Notes: a model not told the origin generated them from the sequence alone. A stretch of 50,314 bases of DNA from Candidatus Aminicenantota bacterium (GCA_027025175.1 JALVRF010000021.1:1-50314), one strand, 5' to 3'; shown: positions 1-9,943, counted from the stretch's first letter. Translations and numbers: made by a program.

Positions 1-1700
1 TAGCAGTGGATATGGTGGAGGAGGGGCTTATCAACGAGAAGGAGGCAGTGCTCAGAGTGGAACCTGAGGCTTTAGAGCAGGTCCTTCACCCCATGTTTGA
101 CCTGGAGGAGAGAAAGAAGCACCAGCCTGTGGCCAAGGGGCTTCCCGCTTCCCCCGGGGCTGCCACGGGAAGGGCTGTATTCACCGCTGAAGATGCCGTT
201 CAATGGGCCAAGAGAGGGGAGAAGGTCATTCTGGTAAGGCCGGAGACTTCCCCGGAGGATATAGCAGGAATGAAGGCTGCCCAGGGTATATTAACCTCCA
301 CAGGCGGAATGACCTCCCACGCGGCGGTGGTGGGAAGGCAGATGGGTAAACCCGCAGTGGTTGGTTGCGGCGATATAAAGGTTTACGAGGAGGAGAAGAA
401 ATTTGAGGTAAAGGGGAAGGTGGTTAAGGAAGGGGATTGGGTTTCCATAGACGGAACCACCGGGGAAGTGTTTATAGCCAAACTTCCTACCGCCCCCTCG
501 GAGATAATTCAGGTGGTGATGGGAAAACTCCCCAGAGAGAAATCAAAACTTTATCCCTATTTTGAAAAACTCCTGACCTGGGCGGATAAATACAGAAAAC
601 TGGGGGTGAGGAGCAACGCGGATACCCCACACGATGCCCGCCTGGCCAGGTTATTCGGGGCAGAGGGTATAGGGCTTGCCAGAACCGAGCACATGTTCTT
701 CGCCCCGGAGCGCCTCCCCATAATGCAGAGCATGATTCTTGCAGAAGGGGAAGAAGAGCGCAGGGAAGCCCTTTCCAAACTCCTTCCCATGCAGAGGGAG
801 GACTTCTACGGGCTCCTGAAGGAAATGCAGGGATACGAGGTTACCATAAGGCTCCTTGACCCGCCACTTCACGAGTTCCTTCCCAAGAGGGAAGAACTGG
901 TGGAGGAGATTCATAAAAAGAAGAGAATCCTTGAAGCCATGGAATTTGAAGCCGAACATAGCGGTGAAGCGGAGAAGATAGTTGAGGAACTGGAAGCCGA
1001 GATAGAAAAACTGGAAAAACTCCTTGCCAGGGTTGAAGAGCTCCACGAGTTCAACCCCATGCTGGGACACAGGGGATGCCGTCTGGGAATAACCTTCAAC
1101 GAGATTACCGAAATGCAGGCAAGGGCCATATTTGAAGCAGCAGCAAGGCTCCTCAGGGAAGGAATAAAGGTCTATCCTGAGGTTATGGTTCCCTTAGTTG
1201 GGCATGTAAGGGAAATCGAGGACCAGAAGAGAGTCATAGACAAAGTGGCGAAGGAGGTTATGGAGGAGTACGGAGTGGAGATTCACTACAGGGTGGGGAC
1301 CATGATAGAGGTTCCCAGGGCGGCTTTGACAGCGGACCAGGTGGCCTCTGTGGCGGAGTTCTTCTCCTTTGGAACCAACGACCTTACCCAGATGACCTTT
1401 GCCCTGAGTCGTGACGATGCAGGGAAATTCCTGAACATTTACCTGGATAAAGGAATATGGCCCAAGGACCCCTTCCGCACCCTTGACAGGGATGGGGTGG
1501 GTGCGCTCATGAAAATAGCGGTGGAAAAAGGCAGGGCCACAAGGCCGGACCTCAAGATTGGAATATGCGGAGAACACGGAGGAGACCCAGAATCCATTTA
1601 CTTCTGCCACGAAATTGGACTTGATTATGTAAGCGCTTCTCCCTACAGGGTGCCTGTTGCAAGGCTGGCTGCGGCAAGAGCGGCCCTTCAGGAAAAATAA
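1..1700 (+). CDS. ppdK: Pyruvate, phosphate dikinase, C-terminal part (5' truncated by window edge)
   Basis: Phosphohistidine-domain motif GGMTSHAAVVGRQMGKPAVVGC and PEP-utilising TIM-barrel motifs (GIGLARTEHMFF, LGHRGCRLGI, FSFGTNDLTQMTF, GICGEHGGDP). Confidence 0.95.
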   Translation, partial: AVDMVEEGLINEKEAVLRVEPEALEQVLHPMFDLEERKKHQPVAKGLPASPGAATGRAVFTAEDAVQWAKRGEKVILVRPETSPEDIAGMKAAQGILTSTGGMTSHAAVVGRQMGKPAVVGCGDIKVYEEEKKFEVKGKVVKEGDWVSIDGTTGEVFIAKLPTAPSEIIQVVMGKLPREKSKLYPYFEKLLTWADKYRKLGVRSNADTPHDARLARLFGAEGIGLARTEHMFFAPERLPIMQSMILAEGEEERREALSKLLPMQREDFYGLLKEMQGYEVTIRLLDPPLHEFLPKREELVEEIHKKKRILEAMEFEAEHSGEAEKIVEELEAEIEKLEKLLARVEELHEFNPMLGHRGCRLGITFNEITEMQARAIFEAAARLLREGIKVYPEVMVPLVGHVREIEDQKRVIDKVAKEVMEEYGVEIHYRVGTMIEVPRAALTADQVASVAEFFSFGTNDLTQMTFALSRDDAGKFLNIYLDKGIWPKDPFRTLDRDGVGALMKIAVEKGRATRPDLKIGICGEHGGDPESIYFCHEIGLDYVSASPYRVPVARLAAARAALQEK

Positions 1701-1714
1701 TTCAGAGCAATTTT

Positions 1715-1738
1715 GGGAGAGGGGGCTCCTCCTCTCCC
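1715..1738 (+). terminator. Stem-loop after ppdK
   Basis: GGGAGAGG (1715-1722) / CCTCTCCC (1731-1738), 8-bp perfect stem, followed by only a weak T-rich tract. Confidence 0.5.
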
Positions 1739-1779
1739 TTAAACTTGAATTCTTTAGTGGAACTGTATAAAATTTCATT

Positions 1780-2058
1780 ATGAGGCTCTCTAAGAATCAG
1801 ATTGCCCACCTGGCGATGACCATCGTCAGGCAACTGGAGGAGGAGGGGAAGATTATAGTGGAAGACGAACACCGGCTCATAGAGGAGGTGGAGGAAATTA
1901 TAACCGAGGAATTCAGGAAGGAGGACGAAATAGAGGAGGAAGCCAAAAAACTCCTTCAGAATTACATTGAGGACATCCGCCGCTCCAGGATTGAATATAA
2001 CGAAGTTCTGAAAATGGCCAAGAGGAAATTGGCCAAGAAGAAGGGGGTGGTTCTGTGA
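1780..2058 (+). CDS. DUF507 family protein (first copy)
   Basis: 92 aa, MRLSKNQIAHLAMTIVRQLEEEGKI..., recognisable DUF507 composition; TATAAA 8 nt upstream of ATG, no SD. Confidence 0.75.
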   Translation: MRLSKNQIAHLAMTIVRQLEEEGKIIVEDEHRLIEEVEEIITEEFRKEDEIEEEAKKLLQNYIEDIRRSRIEYNEVLKMAKRKLAKKKGVVL

Positions 2059-2348
2059 CGGTCAGGCTTTCCAGGGCCAAAATAAATCGTCTTGCCGACA
2101 TCGTTATAGAACTTCTTCAGCAGGTGGATTATGTGGACTTTCCCCCCGGAGTTGACGCACCTGCCCTGAGGGTTAGTATTAAAAAGGCCATAGAAAAGGA
2201 ACTCCATATGTACCAGGAAATAGAGGAGAAGGTAATCCAGAAGATAAAATCCCAGAGAAAAACCGTGGTGGAGGGCAGCAGGGAATGGGACATACTCTTC
2301 AGGAAATACTATAACGAAGAGATAGGTAAACTGGACAAGACCCTCTAA
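2055..2348 (+). CDS. DUF507 family protein (second copy)
   Basis: 97 aa, GTG start overlapping the previous stop by 4 nt; same organisation (MTVRLSRAKINRLADIVIELL...). Confidence 0.7.
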   Translation: MTVRLSRAKINRLADIVIELLQQVDYVDFPPGVDAPALRVSIKKAIEKELHMYQEIEEKVIQKIKSQRKTVVEGSREWDILFRKYYNEEIGKLDKTL

Positions 2349-2357
2349 TCTTTTGTC

Positions 2358-2386
2358 TTGACGGAAGAATTTTAAGGAGTTATACT
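2358..2386 (+). promoter_or_regulatory. Sigma70-type promoter TTGACG-N17-TATACT with overlapping inverted repeats
   Basis: -35 at 2358-2363, -10 at 2381-2386, exact 17-bp spacer. Confidence 0.7.
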
Positions 2387-2431
2387 GCTTCCTTAATTAA
2401 TGATTTTATAAATCATTTAAGGAGGCTTAAT

Positions 2432-3421
2432 ATGTTCGTATGCGACGATTTCGTAAAAAGAGCGAGGGTTTTCCGTTCCTATTTTGAAAAGGAGGGCCTC
2501 ACCCTGCGGCCATGCGCTTACGATGCCCTATCGGCCATTCTTATAGAAAAAGCTGGCTTTGATGTGGTAGGAACCTCGGGTTATGGGATTTCCGCATCTA
2601 TTATAGGACAGCCGGATATAGGGCTTGTGGGTTACGGAGAAATGGTGGAAAGGGTTAGAACCATGATAAATGCGGTTTCTCTACCGGTGGATGTGGATGC
2701 CGATACAGGATACGGTAACGCCCTTAATGTTTACTGGACCGTGAAAAACTTTGCAGGGATAGGAGCAGCCGGGATAAGGATTGAGGATCAGGTATGGCCT
2801 AAACGCTGTGGCCACATGGCAGGAAAGCAAATCATACCCACTGAGGAGATGATGAGAAAGATAAAGGCGGCTGTTAAGGCCAGGGAAGAGACTAACCCCT
2901 TTCTTGTAATTGGGGCCAGGACGGATGCAAGGAGCGTTTACGGTTTTAATGAAGTTCTTGAGAGGGCAAAGGCCTATGCAGAGGCCGGGGCAGACTATGT
3001 CTATATAGAGGCCCCCCAGTCCCTTGAAGAAGTGGAAACTCTGGTAAGGGAAGTTCCCGTCCCCATTTCCTTTAACATAATCCCTGGAGGGATGACCCCT
3101 CCATTTACCCTGAAACAACTTGAAGAGGCCGGTGTGAGATACCTTTCGGTGCCCATGGTTTGCCTTTACCCGGCGGTAAAAGCCATAAAGGAGGCCCTTG
3201 CTTCGCTAAGGGAAGGAGATCTTGGGAAACTTGTTCACATGGGGGTTTCCTGGAGCGAGTTTAACGAAATTGTAGGGCTGAACTTCTGGAGAAGCCTGGA
3301 GAAGGGGCTGCTTTCCTCTGAGGAACTTTTGGAAAAATACGGGTCCAGCAATGTGGAGGAGGTGGCAGAAAGGGAAAGAAAGGAAGCGGAAAACCGTTGG
3401 GCCGGTCAGAAGTTACAATGA
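2432..3421 (+). CDS. Isocitrate lyase/PEP mutase superfamily lyase (methylisocitrate lyase/oxaloacetate decarboxylase-like)
   Basis: Motifs DVDADTGYGN, IEDQVWPKRCGHMAGK, GARTDA; SD AAGGAGG upstream of ATG. Confidence 0.85.
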   Translation: MFVCDDFVKRARVFRSYFEKEGLTLRPCAYDALSAILIEKAGFDVVGTSGYGISASIIGQPDIGLVGYGEMVERVRTMINAVSLPVDVDADTGYGNALNVYWTVKNFAGIGAAGIRIEDQVWPKRCGHMAGKQIIPTEEMMRKIKAAVKAREETNPFLVIGARTDARSVYGFNEVLERAKAYAEAGADYVYIEAPQSLEEVETLVREVPVPISFNIIPGGMTPPFTLKQLEEAGVRYLSVPMVCLYPAVKAIKEALASLREGDLGKLVHMGVSWSEFNEIVGLNFWRSLEKGLLSSEELLEKYGSSNVEEVAERERKEAENRWAGQKLQ

Positions 3422-3900
3422 CAGGATGGGGTCTTTTCCACGGCCGTCGTAATCTCATCCTTTCCCAGCGGAGAGCCTGAGGAGCCTGTTATGAAAAGTT
3501 CCGGACTCAGGAAGAACATGGTAGGAACCCTGTTTATTTTGCCGAAACATTTTCTCAGTTGAGGAGAATAAAGTACAACGGGGAAGGGCAGGTTCTTTTT
3601 CTTCAGAAATTCCTCCAGTAATTGGCGATTGGTATCCATTGAAATGGCCAGGACATTTTTACCTGTAATTTGTTTCAGGAGTTCCAGTTCCTTCTGACAG
3701 GCCAAGCAGGTGCTTTCAAAAAATACTATTATGAGGGGTTTGCCGTAAAAATCCTCAACGCGAATAGTCCTACCGTTGGTAGTCCTTAGAGGCATAATTC
3801 TGCAATTGTGGGAAAGACTTCTCCCATGGGAATGGGGGAGGAATATTATGACTGAAAAAAAGAACAGGCCCACTATTATGAGTTTCAGTTTAGAACCCAT
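3406..3900 (-). CDS. TlpA-like/redoxin-fold periplasmic thiol protein
   Basis: N-terminal hydrophobic segment, FFESTCLACQKELELL (CxxC), thioredoxin-fold motif VPTMFFLS. Confidence 0.75.
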   Translation of the reverse strand: MGSKLKLIIVGLFFFSVIIFLPHSHGRSLSHNCRIMPLRTTNGRTIRVEDFYGKPLIIVFFESTCLACQKELELLKQITGKNVLAISMDTNRQLLEEFLKKKNLPFPVVLYSPQLRKCFGKINRVPTMFFLSPELFITGSSGSPLGKDEITTAVEKTPSCHCNF

Positions 3901-6064
3901 ATTTTTCCCTCAGGCTCAGAAGCATCTGGTTTTTGGGATAGACGCTGAGGCCCTTCATCAACCATTTTTTTGCTGCTCCTGGATTTCCGAACTTCATGTA
4001 AAAGAGCGAAAGCAAATAATATGTCTGGGGGACAGGGGCCACCTTTTCCCCTATGAGCAATGTATGGATAGCCTCTGGCAGTTCGCCTTCCTCTTCTAAA
4101 AGCAGGGCAAGGTTCACATAGGGTTTGGGATTGGAGGGGAAGAATTTTATTTCCTTTCTATATTCTTCCTCTGCCCTGCCGTAATTTCCTTCCCTGGCGA
4201 AGATAACCCCTAAATTGAAGTGCAGGTCCACATAGCCCCTGGCATTTTTCTTTTCCACCTTCAGAAATTCCTCCTTCGCTTTCTGAATGAGGGAGGGATC
4301 GTTGTTCTTTACCCCCAGCCTGAGATAATCCAGGCCCAGTAGATAATGGGCATGGTCCAGGTCCGGGGCCAGTTTTAAAGCTTTTTTAAGGTATTTGTAA
4401 AATAGCGGGTATTTTTTCTCCTTGTAGTAAACCATGGCCTTCAGGCTATATCCTAAGGCCATTTTGGGGTCCTTTTCTATGAGAAGGTCAATGTGTTTGA
4501 GGGCTTCCTGATATTTGCCCATCCTGAAGTATACGCTTCCTATTCCAATAATGGCGGAGACGTCGTTGGGCCTTCTTCTGAGGAGTTCCTTGTAGAGTTC
4601 TATGGCCCTTTCGTAATTTCCCGCATTTTCGTTGACCCGGGCTGCCTGGGATATTACTTCTTCCATATCAGGGTCTTCCTTCAATATGGAGTCAAGAATC
4701 TCAGCCGCTCTCCTGTATAGACCCAGTTTGGCCAGGCTCATCCCCCTGCTGAGTTTTTCCAGAAGGTGAATTTTGGTCTTGGGATCCGGGAGTTTCTCAG
4801 ATGGAAGTTTCTCCTGGTGTATTATTCCCACATATCCCAGGGACTGAAGTTTCCGAAGGAATTCCGGGTCCACCTTTGAGGGCTTATCCTCTTTAAACTG
4901 CGACACCATGGCCTTGAGTTCCCGTTCCATTTTTTTCGAGTTCCCGAACCCATACCTGTTCTTTTTTTCCGTGGGGTCCCGGGTAAGGTCATAAAATTCC
5001 CTTATTGAAGAGAGGATGAAATGATTTTTTCCATCTATAAGGGAATACTGGGGAGCCCATCCGTAATGATATTTCCCGTAAAGGCTCTCGGAGTAGACCT
5101 CCCTTGTTCCTTCCCTGTCGGAAATCAAACTTTCCCCGTCCATTTTGTGGGGACATTTCATCTGGAAGTAATCACAAAGGGTGGGATATATGTCGGTGAG
5201 GGCTACCGCCCTTTTTATCCTTTTGAAGGGTCTCTTATTATTGGGGAACTTAATGACCAGGGGGATGTGGAGGTCCTCAATGTAAAGGAAAACCCCATGT
5301 TCGCTTTCCCCGTGGTTTTTAAGACCTTCCCCGTGGTCTGCAGCCATGATTATGAGGGACTTCTTATAAATGCCCATATCCTTTAGATATTTTATGAATT
5401 CTCCGATTATCTCGTCGGCATACAGAACCTCCCCTTCGTAAAGGCTCCTCTCCTCCTTTCTGAACCTTTCCGGGGGTTTATAGGGGGAATGAGGTTCATA
5501 TATGTGGAGAAACATGAAGAAATTGTCGTCCTTTTGTTTGTCAAGCCAGTCTTCTGCCAGGTGCACAGTCTGAATTCCCGGACGTTGCACCGCCCCTAAG
5601 GAAATGGCTCCTGTGGTGTTTTCTATGTTGTCCTCATAGAAGTCAAAACCCCTGGAAACCCCGGTCCTGTGATGAAGAACTATGGTGGATACGAATCCCG
5701 CAGTCCTCTTGCCATGAGCCTTCATCCATTCCGCTATGGTTTTTTCCTTTTTCTTGTACTGGAAGCCTATGTTGTCCCTTACCCCGGTATGAGGAGGAAT
5801 CATCCCGGTAAAGAGTGTGGTGTGGGAGGGAAGGGTGAGGGGAATATGGGTATAGGCATTTTCACAAACCATCCCATCCGAGGCCAATTTCTCCCAGGTC
5901 TTTGTCCTTTCGGCCTCAGGGCTAAAAACCGATACATGGTCGGCCCTCAGGGTGTCAATAACGATGATGAAAACAGGGGTTTTGGAAAAAGGGGCCCTTT
6001 TAAAACCCCTGGAACAGAAACTCAGTCCCATGGCTAAAAGGGCCACAATGGCAATCTTCCTCAT
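3890..6064 (-). CDS. Alkaline-phosphatase-superfamily (sulfatase-like) lipoprotein with C-terminal TPR repeats
   Basis: Lipobox-like LSFCSR; FIIVIDTLRADHVSVF, TLPSHTTLFTG, ADHGEGLKNHGE; multiple TPR units. Start at 6064 chosen for the GGAGG SD rather than the 6109 ORF start. Confidence 0.85.
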   Translation of the reverse strand: MRKIAIVALLAMGLSFCSRGFKRAPFSKTPVFIIVIDTLRADHVSVFSPEAERTKTWEKLASDGMVCENAYTHIPLTLPSHTTLFTGMIPPHTGVRDNIGFQYKKKEKTIAEWMKAHGKRTAGFVSTIVLHHRTGVSRGFDFYEDNIENTTGAISLGAVQRPGIQTVHLAEDWLDKQKDDNFFMFLHIYEPHSPYKPPERFRKEERSLYEGEVLYADEIIGEFIKYLKDMGIYKKSLIIMAADHGEGLKNHGESEHGVFLYIEDLHIPLVIKFPNNKRPFKRIKRAVALTDIYPTLCDYFQMKCPHKMDGESLISDREGTREVYSESLYGKYHYGWAPQYSLIDGKNHFILSSIREFYDLTRDPTEKKNRYGFGNSKKMERELKAMVSQFKEDKPSKVDPEFLRKLQSLGYVGIIHQEKLPSEKLPDPKTKIHLLEKLSRGMSLAKLGLYRRAAEILDSILKEDPDMEEVISQAARVNENAGNYERAIELYKELLRRRPNDVSAIIGIGSVYFRMGKYQEALKHIDLLIEKDPKMALGYSLKAMVYYKEKKYPLFYKYLKKALKLAPDLDHAHYLLGLDYLRLGVKNNDPSLIQKAKEEFLKVEKKNARGYVDLHFNLGVIFAREGNYGRAEEEYRKEIKFFPSNPKPYVNLALLLEEEGELPEAIHTLLIGEKVAPVPQTYYLLSLFYMKFGNPGAAKKWLMKGLSVYPKNQMLLSLREKYGF

Positions 6065-6873
6065 TTTTCCTCCCTCAATTTTTTCTTTCCCCAGCGAAGA
6101 ATAAGCCACCCGGAAATTATCATAATTATACTGAGAAACTGGGGGAGAGACATGCTCAAATAGGGGCTGGAGGTCTTGAAAATATAACCTCCCCTTCCTG
6201 CATCTCCCCTGTAGAATTCCACGAAAAATCTTATGAGTCCGTAATTAATAAGGTAGTGGGCGGTTATTTCTCCGTCAAATCTTCTTCTTTTCCAGAGTTT
6301 TGTCAAGTAGAAGAAGTTTAGAAAGTCCAGGATAGATTCGTATAGCTGGGTAGGGTGAATTTTTACCCCGGCCATGGGATGACGGAAGGGACCTAAGTGA
6401 GGAAACACCATTCCCCAGGGCATGTTCGTTGGCCTTCCGAAACAGCATCCGGCGGAAAAACACCCCAGCCTTCCTATTCCCTGGGTAAGGGCCACGGCCC
6501 AGAAACCTATGTCAAGGGTCAGAACCCATTTATCTTTGAAGGTATAGCGGAGATAAATTATCCCGAAGACAACTCCAAACAGTAGGGCACCGTGGAAGGC
6601 CCCGCCAGTTTTGAAAACATTCCAGAGTCTCTGCGGATGTGTGATATTGAACATGGGATGGCGAATGAGCATAAGGAGAACCGAATAGAGCTGTGCGCCA
6701 ATTTTAGCCACAGCGGTTATGAGCAGGGCTGCTGCAAGGACTTCCCAGGGGTCAAGCCCCAATTTCTTCGCCTTTACCACGGCTATGGTTATACTCACCG
6801 CAATGGCTATGGCGTAAATAATGGAATAGGTATAGATTATTCTTCCATGGTATACGAACAAAATAGGATACAT
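6061..6873 (-). CDS. lgt: Prolipoprotein diacylglyceryl transferase
   Basis: IYTYSIIYAIA, GRLGCFSAGCCFGRPTNMPWGMVFP, HPTQLYES signatures; likely start MYPILF (about 6873). Confidence 0.93.
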   Translation of the reverse strand: MYPILFVYHGRIIYTYSIIYAIAIAVSITIAVVKAKKLGLDPWEVLAAALLITAVAKIGAQLYSVLLMLIRHPMFNITHPQRLWNVFKTGGAFHGALLFGVVFGIIYLRYTFKDKWVLTLDIGFWAVALTQGIGRLGCFSAGCCFGRPTNMPWGMVFPHLGPFRHPMAGVKIHPTQLYESILDFLNFFYLTKLWKRRRFDGEITAHYLINYGLIRFFVEFYRGDAGRGGYIFKTSSPYLSMSLPQFLSIIMIISGWLILRWGKKKLREEK

Positions 6874-6985
6874 ACTATTAAGGATAATAAAAATTTGGAA
6901 ATTTTTGAAAAAATCCTTGACTTTTTCAGGGCAGGTCAATATAAATATAAAAGGTATGAATTAAATTATAAAAAGGGAGGTGTCC

Positions 6986-9943
6986 ATGCGAACCAAGGTT
7001 ATTTTAGCCTTGGGGGTATTCTTGGTGGCTGCTTTTTTGGTTCCCACTCCCAAGAGGACCCCTAAAGCAACTCCGGCTCTTAGAGCCCTGATAGCCCTTT
7101 ACCGCAATGCCGGCACCTGGACCCTTAAGGGGGATCAGGTATTCAAGGTGGCGGAAAGGATTGTAAAGAACAGGGCAAAAAGGGCTCACAGGAGAATGGT
7201 TGTTCCTAAATGGAAAAAACTGGAGAAGATGCTCAGGAAGGTTTATGGCAAGAACTTCCGTCTCACCGGTGATAGCCTGCTGAAACTGGTGGGAAAGAGA
7301 AATTATACCATTAACGGCTCGGATGTTTATGCCGCCCTCATTATGGTAAACGGAGACGGAAATTTCCTTCGCTCCTACGGGGTGAAAATTCTCGGAAGAT
7401 ATGTAACCGACAAGGGAACCACTATGATAGCCGCTGATCTTCCCATTGCCTCAACGCCGAAACTCCTCAGGGACAGCAAGGTAAAGGGGATATTCGTCAC
7501 TGCCAGAATGATCCCCACCCTTGACAAGTCCGTTCCTGCTACCGGGGCCGCCAGGATAAGGATCAGGGAATACAGCAACTTCTCCAAGGGCTACACCGGA
7601 GAGGGTGTAGTGGTGGGCGATGTGGATACTGGTATTGACTGGAGCCATGAGGACTTCGTTGACCCGGTAACTGGAAAAACCAGGATCAAATACATCTGGG
7701 ACCAGACTGTTGATACAGCCGGCCAGACTCCTGCGGATTCCGACCCTGATCTTGCTTCCTTCAACTACGGAACTGAATGGACTGAAGACCAGATTAACAA
7801 CGGGCTCTGCACCGAAACCGACGAAGACGCCCACGGAACCCATGTTATGGGTACTGCTGCCGGTAACGGTTACGCCACTGGCAACGGATATCACCGCTGG
7901 CGCTACATAGGAGTGGCCCCCAAAGCCGACATAATAATGGTCAAAACCTCATTCTACACCAGCGACATAATTAACGGGATAAAGTACATATTTGAAAAGG
8001 CCAAGGACATGGGGAAACCCGCTGTGGTTAACCTTTCACTGGGTTATGGATTTTATGTGGAACCCGGTGGAGGATTCGGAATCTGCCATTACCCTGGACC
8101 CTATGACAGTTCTTATCCTTATTATTCCGGCCTTACTCCTTATGGTGTGTATTTCCCTGCGGATGGGACAGATGACTGGTTAACTGGTTCTGTCGAAAGC
8201 GTTATTGATGAATACGGAAGCGGTTATTTCGTGGTTAAATCCGCTGGAAACGACGGGCACTGGAACACCTACACCGACATAACCGGAGGGGATTATCCCT
8301 ATACTGTAGGGGCTGAACACGCCCAGGGAGACCTTTCCCGGGGACCCTTTACCATAAAATGGAATGCCTACGACTATGTGAACAATCTTTTTGGGTTTGG
8401 CTCCTGGCTCTTCTATTACGAGAACCATTTCGCCTTCTGGTTTGAAGGAAATCCAACGGTTCAGATAACTATAACAGGACCCCATGGGACAACCTATACG
8501 GGCGGGACTGGTGACCAACGCTGGCAGTGGCAGCCCGTCGGACCTCCGCCCTACGACGGGGATGTGGCCTTTGACTTTTCCTACGGACCATCACCCTGGA
8601 ACGGAGATACCTTCGGGTTCGTTGATGTAACCTATGCCTATAATGCCTGGTATTACTACTACAACAATGGAATGTACCTTCCCTATTACTACTACCAGCC
8701 TGCTCCTGGAGAATGGACCATGAAGGTGGAGGCGGTCTCCGGAGGAGGACCCTTTGACATCTATGCCCACGACTATGTGATGTATTATGGACATGTCTAT
8801 CCTATGAGTTATGTGTCTTATTCCCCCATAACCTACAATTACGATTATTCAAAATACATAATTGACTTCGGCGTATCGGATAAAGTTATTACCGTGGGTG
8901 CGTGGAATACCAAATGGTACTGGCACGCCTCCACCGGCGGTTACTATACCTATTTAACCCAGCCTTGGATTGGGACCGTGGCTGAATTTTCCTCTCCGGG
9001 GCCAACCAGGGACGGAAGGCTTAAACCCGACATTTCCGCTCCCGGGGAAATAATTATTTCCTCTGCCTCCTCTGATGCCTCATGGAATCCCTCAAGCCTT
9101 GCCGAAGATGGGGTCCACGGACAGATGTCCGGAACATCCATGGCTGCTCCCCATGTTACCGGCGCCGTGGCCCTGATAATCCAGAAGTACCTGAAGAAGG
9201 GAAGGGTTCCCAATCTAAATCAGATAAAGAGAAAAATAACCGGCTGGGCCAGATCTGACCTTCATGTCCGCGGTTACGGAGGACCTCCCAATAAAGCCTT
9301 CGGATACGGAAAACTTGATGTGGTTTACCTTAAAGACGCTCCGGTTGCAGTGGCCGAACACGAGGCCGAACTTACCCGGGTGAAGACCTCTATTATCTTC
9401 GTGGGCCACAAGGCCCTGCTTGACGGGACAAAGTCCTATGACCCGGACGACTTCCCTCTGACCTATTCCTGGACCCTGGTAGGGAAACCCTCTGGAAGCG
9501 CTGCGGTTATAGAGGATGCTGACAGGGATGTGGCCAGCCTTACCCCGGATGCTCCCGGAACTTACAAGGTTAAACTTGTGGTTAATAACGGGGTCTGGGA
9601 TTCTGAGCCCGCCTACCTTACCCTGGAAGCAAGGGTTCCCATAAGCCCCCCTGCCAGTTTCCAGGTTCAGAGGATAGAGAACACCAACGGGTTCCAGATC
9701 GAATATGTGAACAAACTTACATGGGAAGCCAACCCGGACAACAAGGATGTGAAGGTTGCCAAATACAGAATCTACCGCAGAGTAAAGGGTTCCGGTGGAG
9801 CCATGAGTCTTATTGCAGAAGTTAATGCCGGCACCTATGAGTACCTTGATAGAGGCCTCGGAGCCAACGATTATTACGAATACGCCATAACTGCTGTGGA
9901 CGAGGACGGAAACGAATCCCTGCCCGCCTACGGAAGCAACTAA
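6986..9943 (+). CDS. Secreted S8 (subtilisin-like) serine protease with PKD-like and Fn3-like C-terminal domains
   Basis: DVDTGIDWSHEDF (Asp), DAHGTHVMGTAAGNG (His), SAGNDG (oxyanion Asn), GTSMAAPHVTGAVAL (Ser); signal peptide; SD GGGAGG before ATG 6986. Confidence 0.93.
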   Translation: MRTKVILALGVFLVAAFLVPTPKRTPKATPALRALIALYRNAGTWTLKGDQVFKVAERIVKNRAKRAHRRMVVPKWKKLEKMLRKVYGKNFRLTGDSLLKLVGKRNYTINGSDVYAALIMVNGDGNFLRSYGVKILGRYVTDKGTTMIAADLPIASTPKLLRDSKVKGIFVTARMIPTLDKSVPATGAARIRIREYSNFSKGYTGEGVVVGDVDTGIDWSHEDFVDPVTGKTRIKYIWDQTVDTAGQTPADSDPDLASFNYGTEWTEDQINNGLCTETDEDAHGTHVMGTAAGNGYATGNGYHRWRYIGVAPKADIIMVKTSFYTSDIINGIKYIFEKAKDMGKPAVVNLSLGYGFYVEPGGGFGICHYPGPYDSSYPYYSGLTPYGVYFPADGTDDWLTGSVESVIDEYGSGYFVVKSAGNDGHWNTYTDITGGDYPYTVGAEHAQGDLSRGPFTIKWNAYDYVNNLFGFGSWLFYYENHFAFWFEGNPTVQITITGPHGTTYTGGTGDQRWQWQPVGPPPYDGDVAFDFSYGPSPWNGDTFGFVDVTYAYNAWYYYYNNGMYLPYYYYQPAPGEWTMKVEAVSGGGPFDIYAHDYVMYYGHVYPMSYVSYSPITYNYDYSKYIIDFGVSDKVITVGAWNTKWYWHASTGGYYTYLTQPWIGTVAEFSSPGPTRDGRLKPDISAPGEIIISSASSDASWNPSSLAEDGVHGQMSGTSMAAPHVTGAVALIIQKYLKKGRVPNLNQIKRKITGWARSDLHVRGYGGPPNKAFGYGKLDVVYLKDAPVAVAEHEAELTRVKTSIIFVGHKALLDGTKSYDPDDFPLTYSWTLVGKPSGSAAVIEDADRDVASLTPDAPGTYKVKLVVNNGVWDSEPAYLTLEARVPISPPASFQVQRIENTNGFQIEYVNKLTWEANPDNKDVKVAKYRIYRRVKGSGGAMSLIAEVNAGTYEYLDRGLGANDYYEYAITAVDEDGNESLPAYGSN

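Noticed and set aside
6065-6109. Longer N-terminus of the sulfatase-fold protein (MAYSSLGKEKIEGGK)
   Set aside because: The downstream ATG at 6064 has an SD (GGAGG) and begins a lipoprotein signal peptide.
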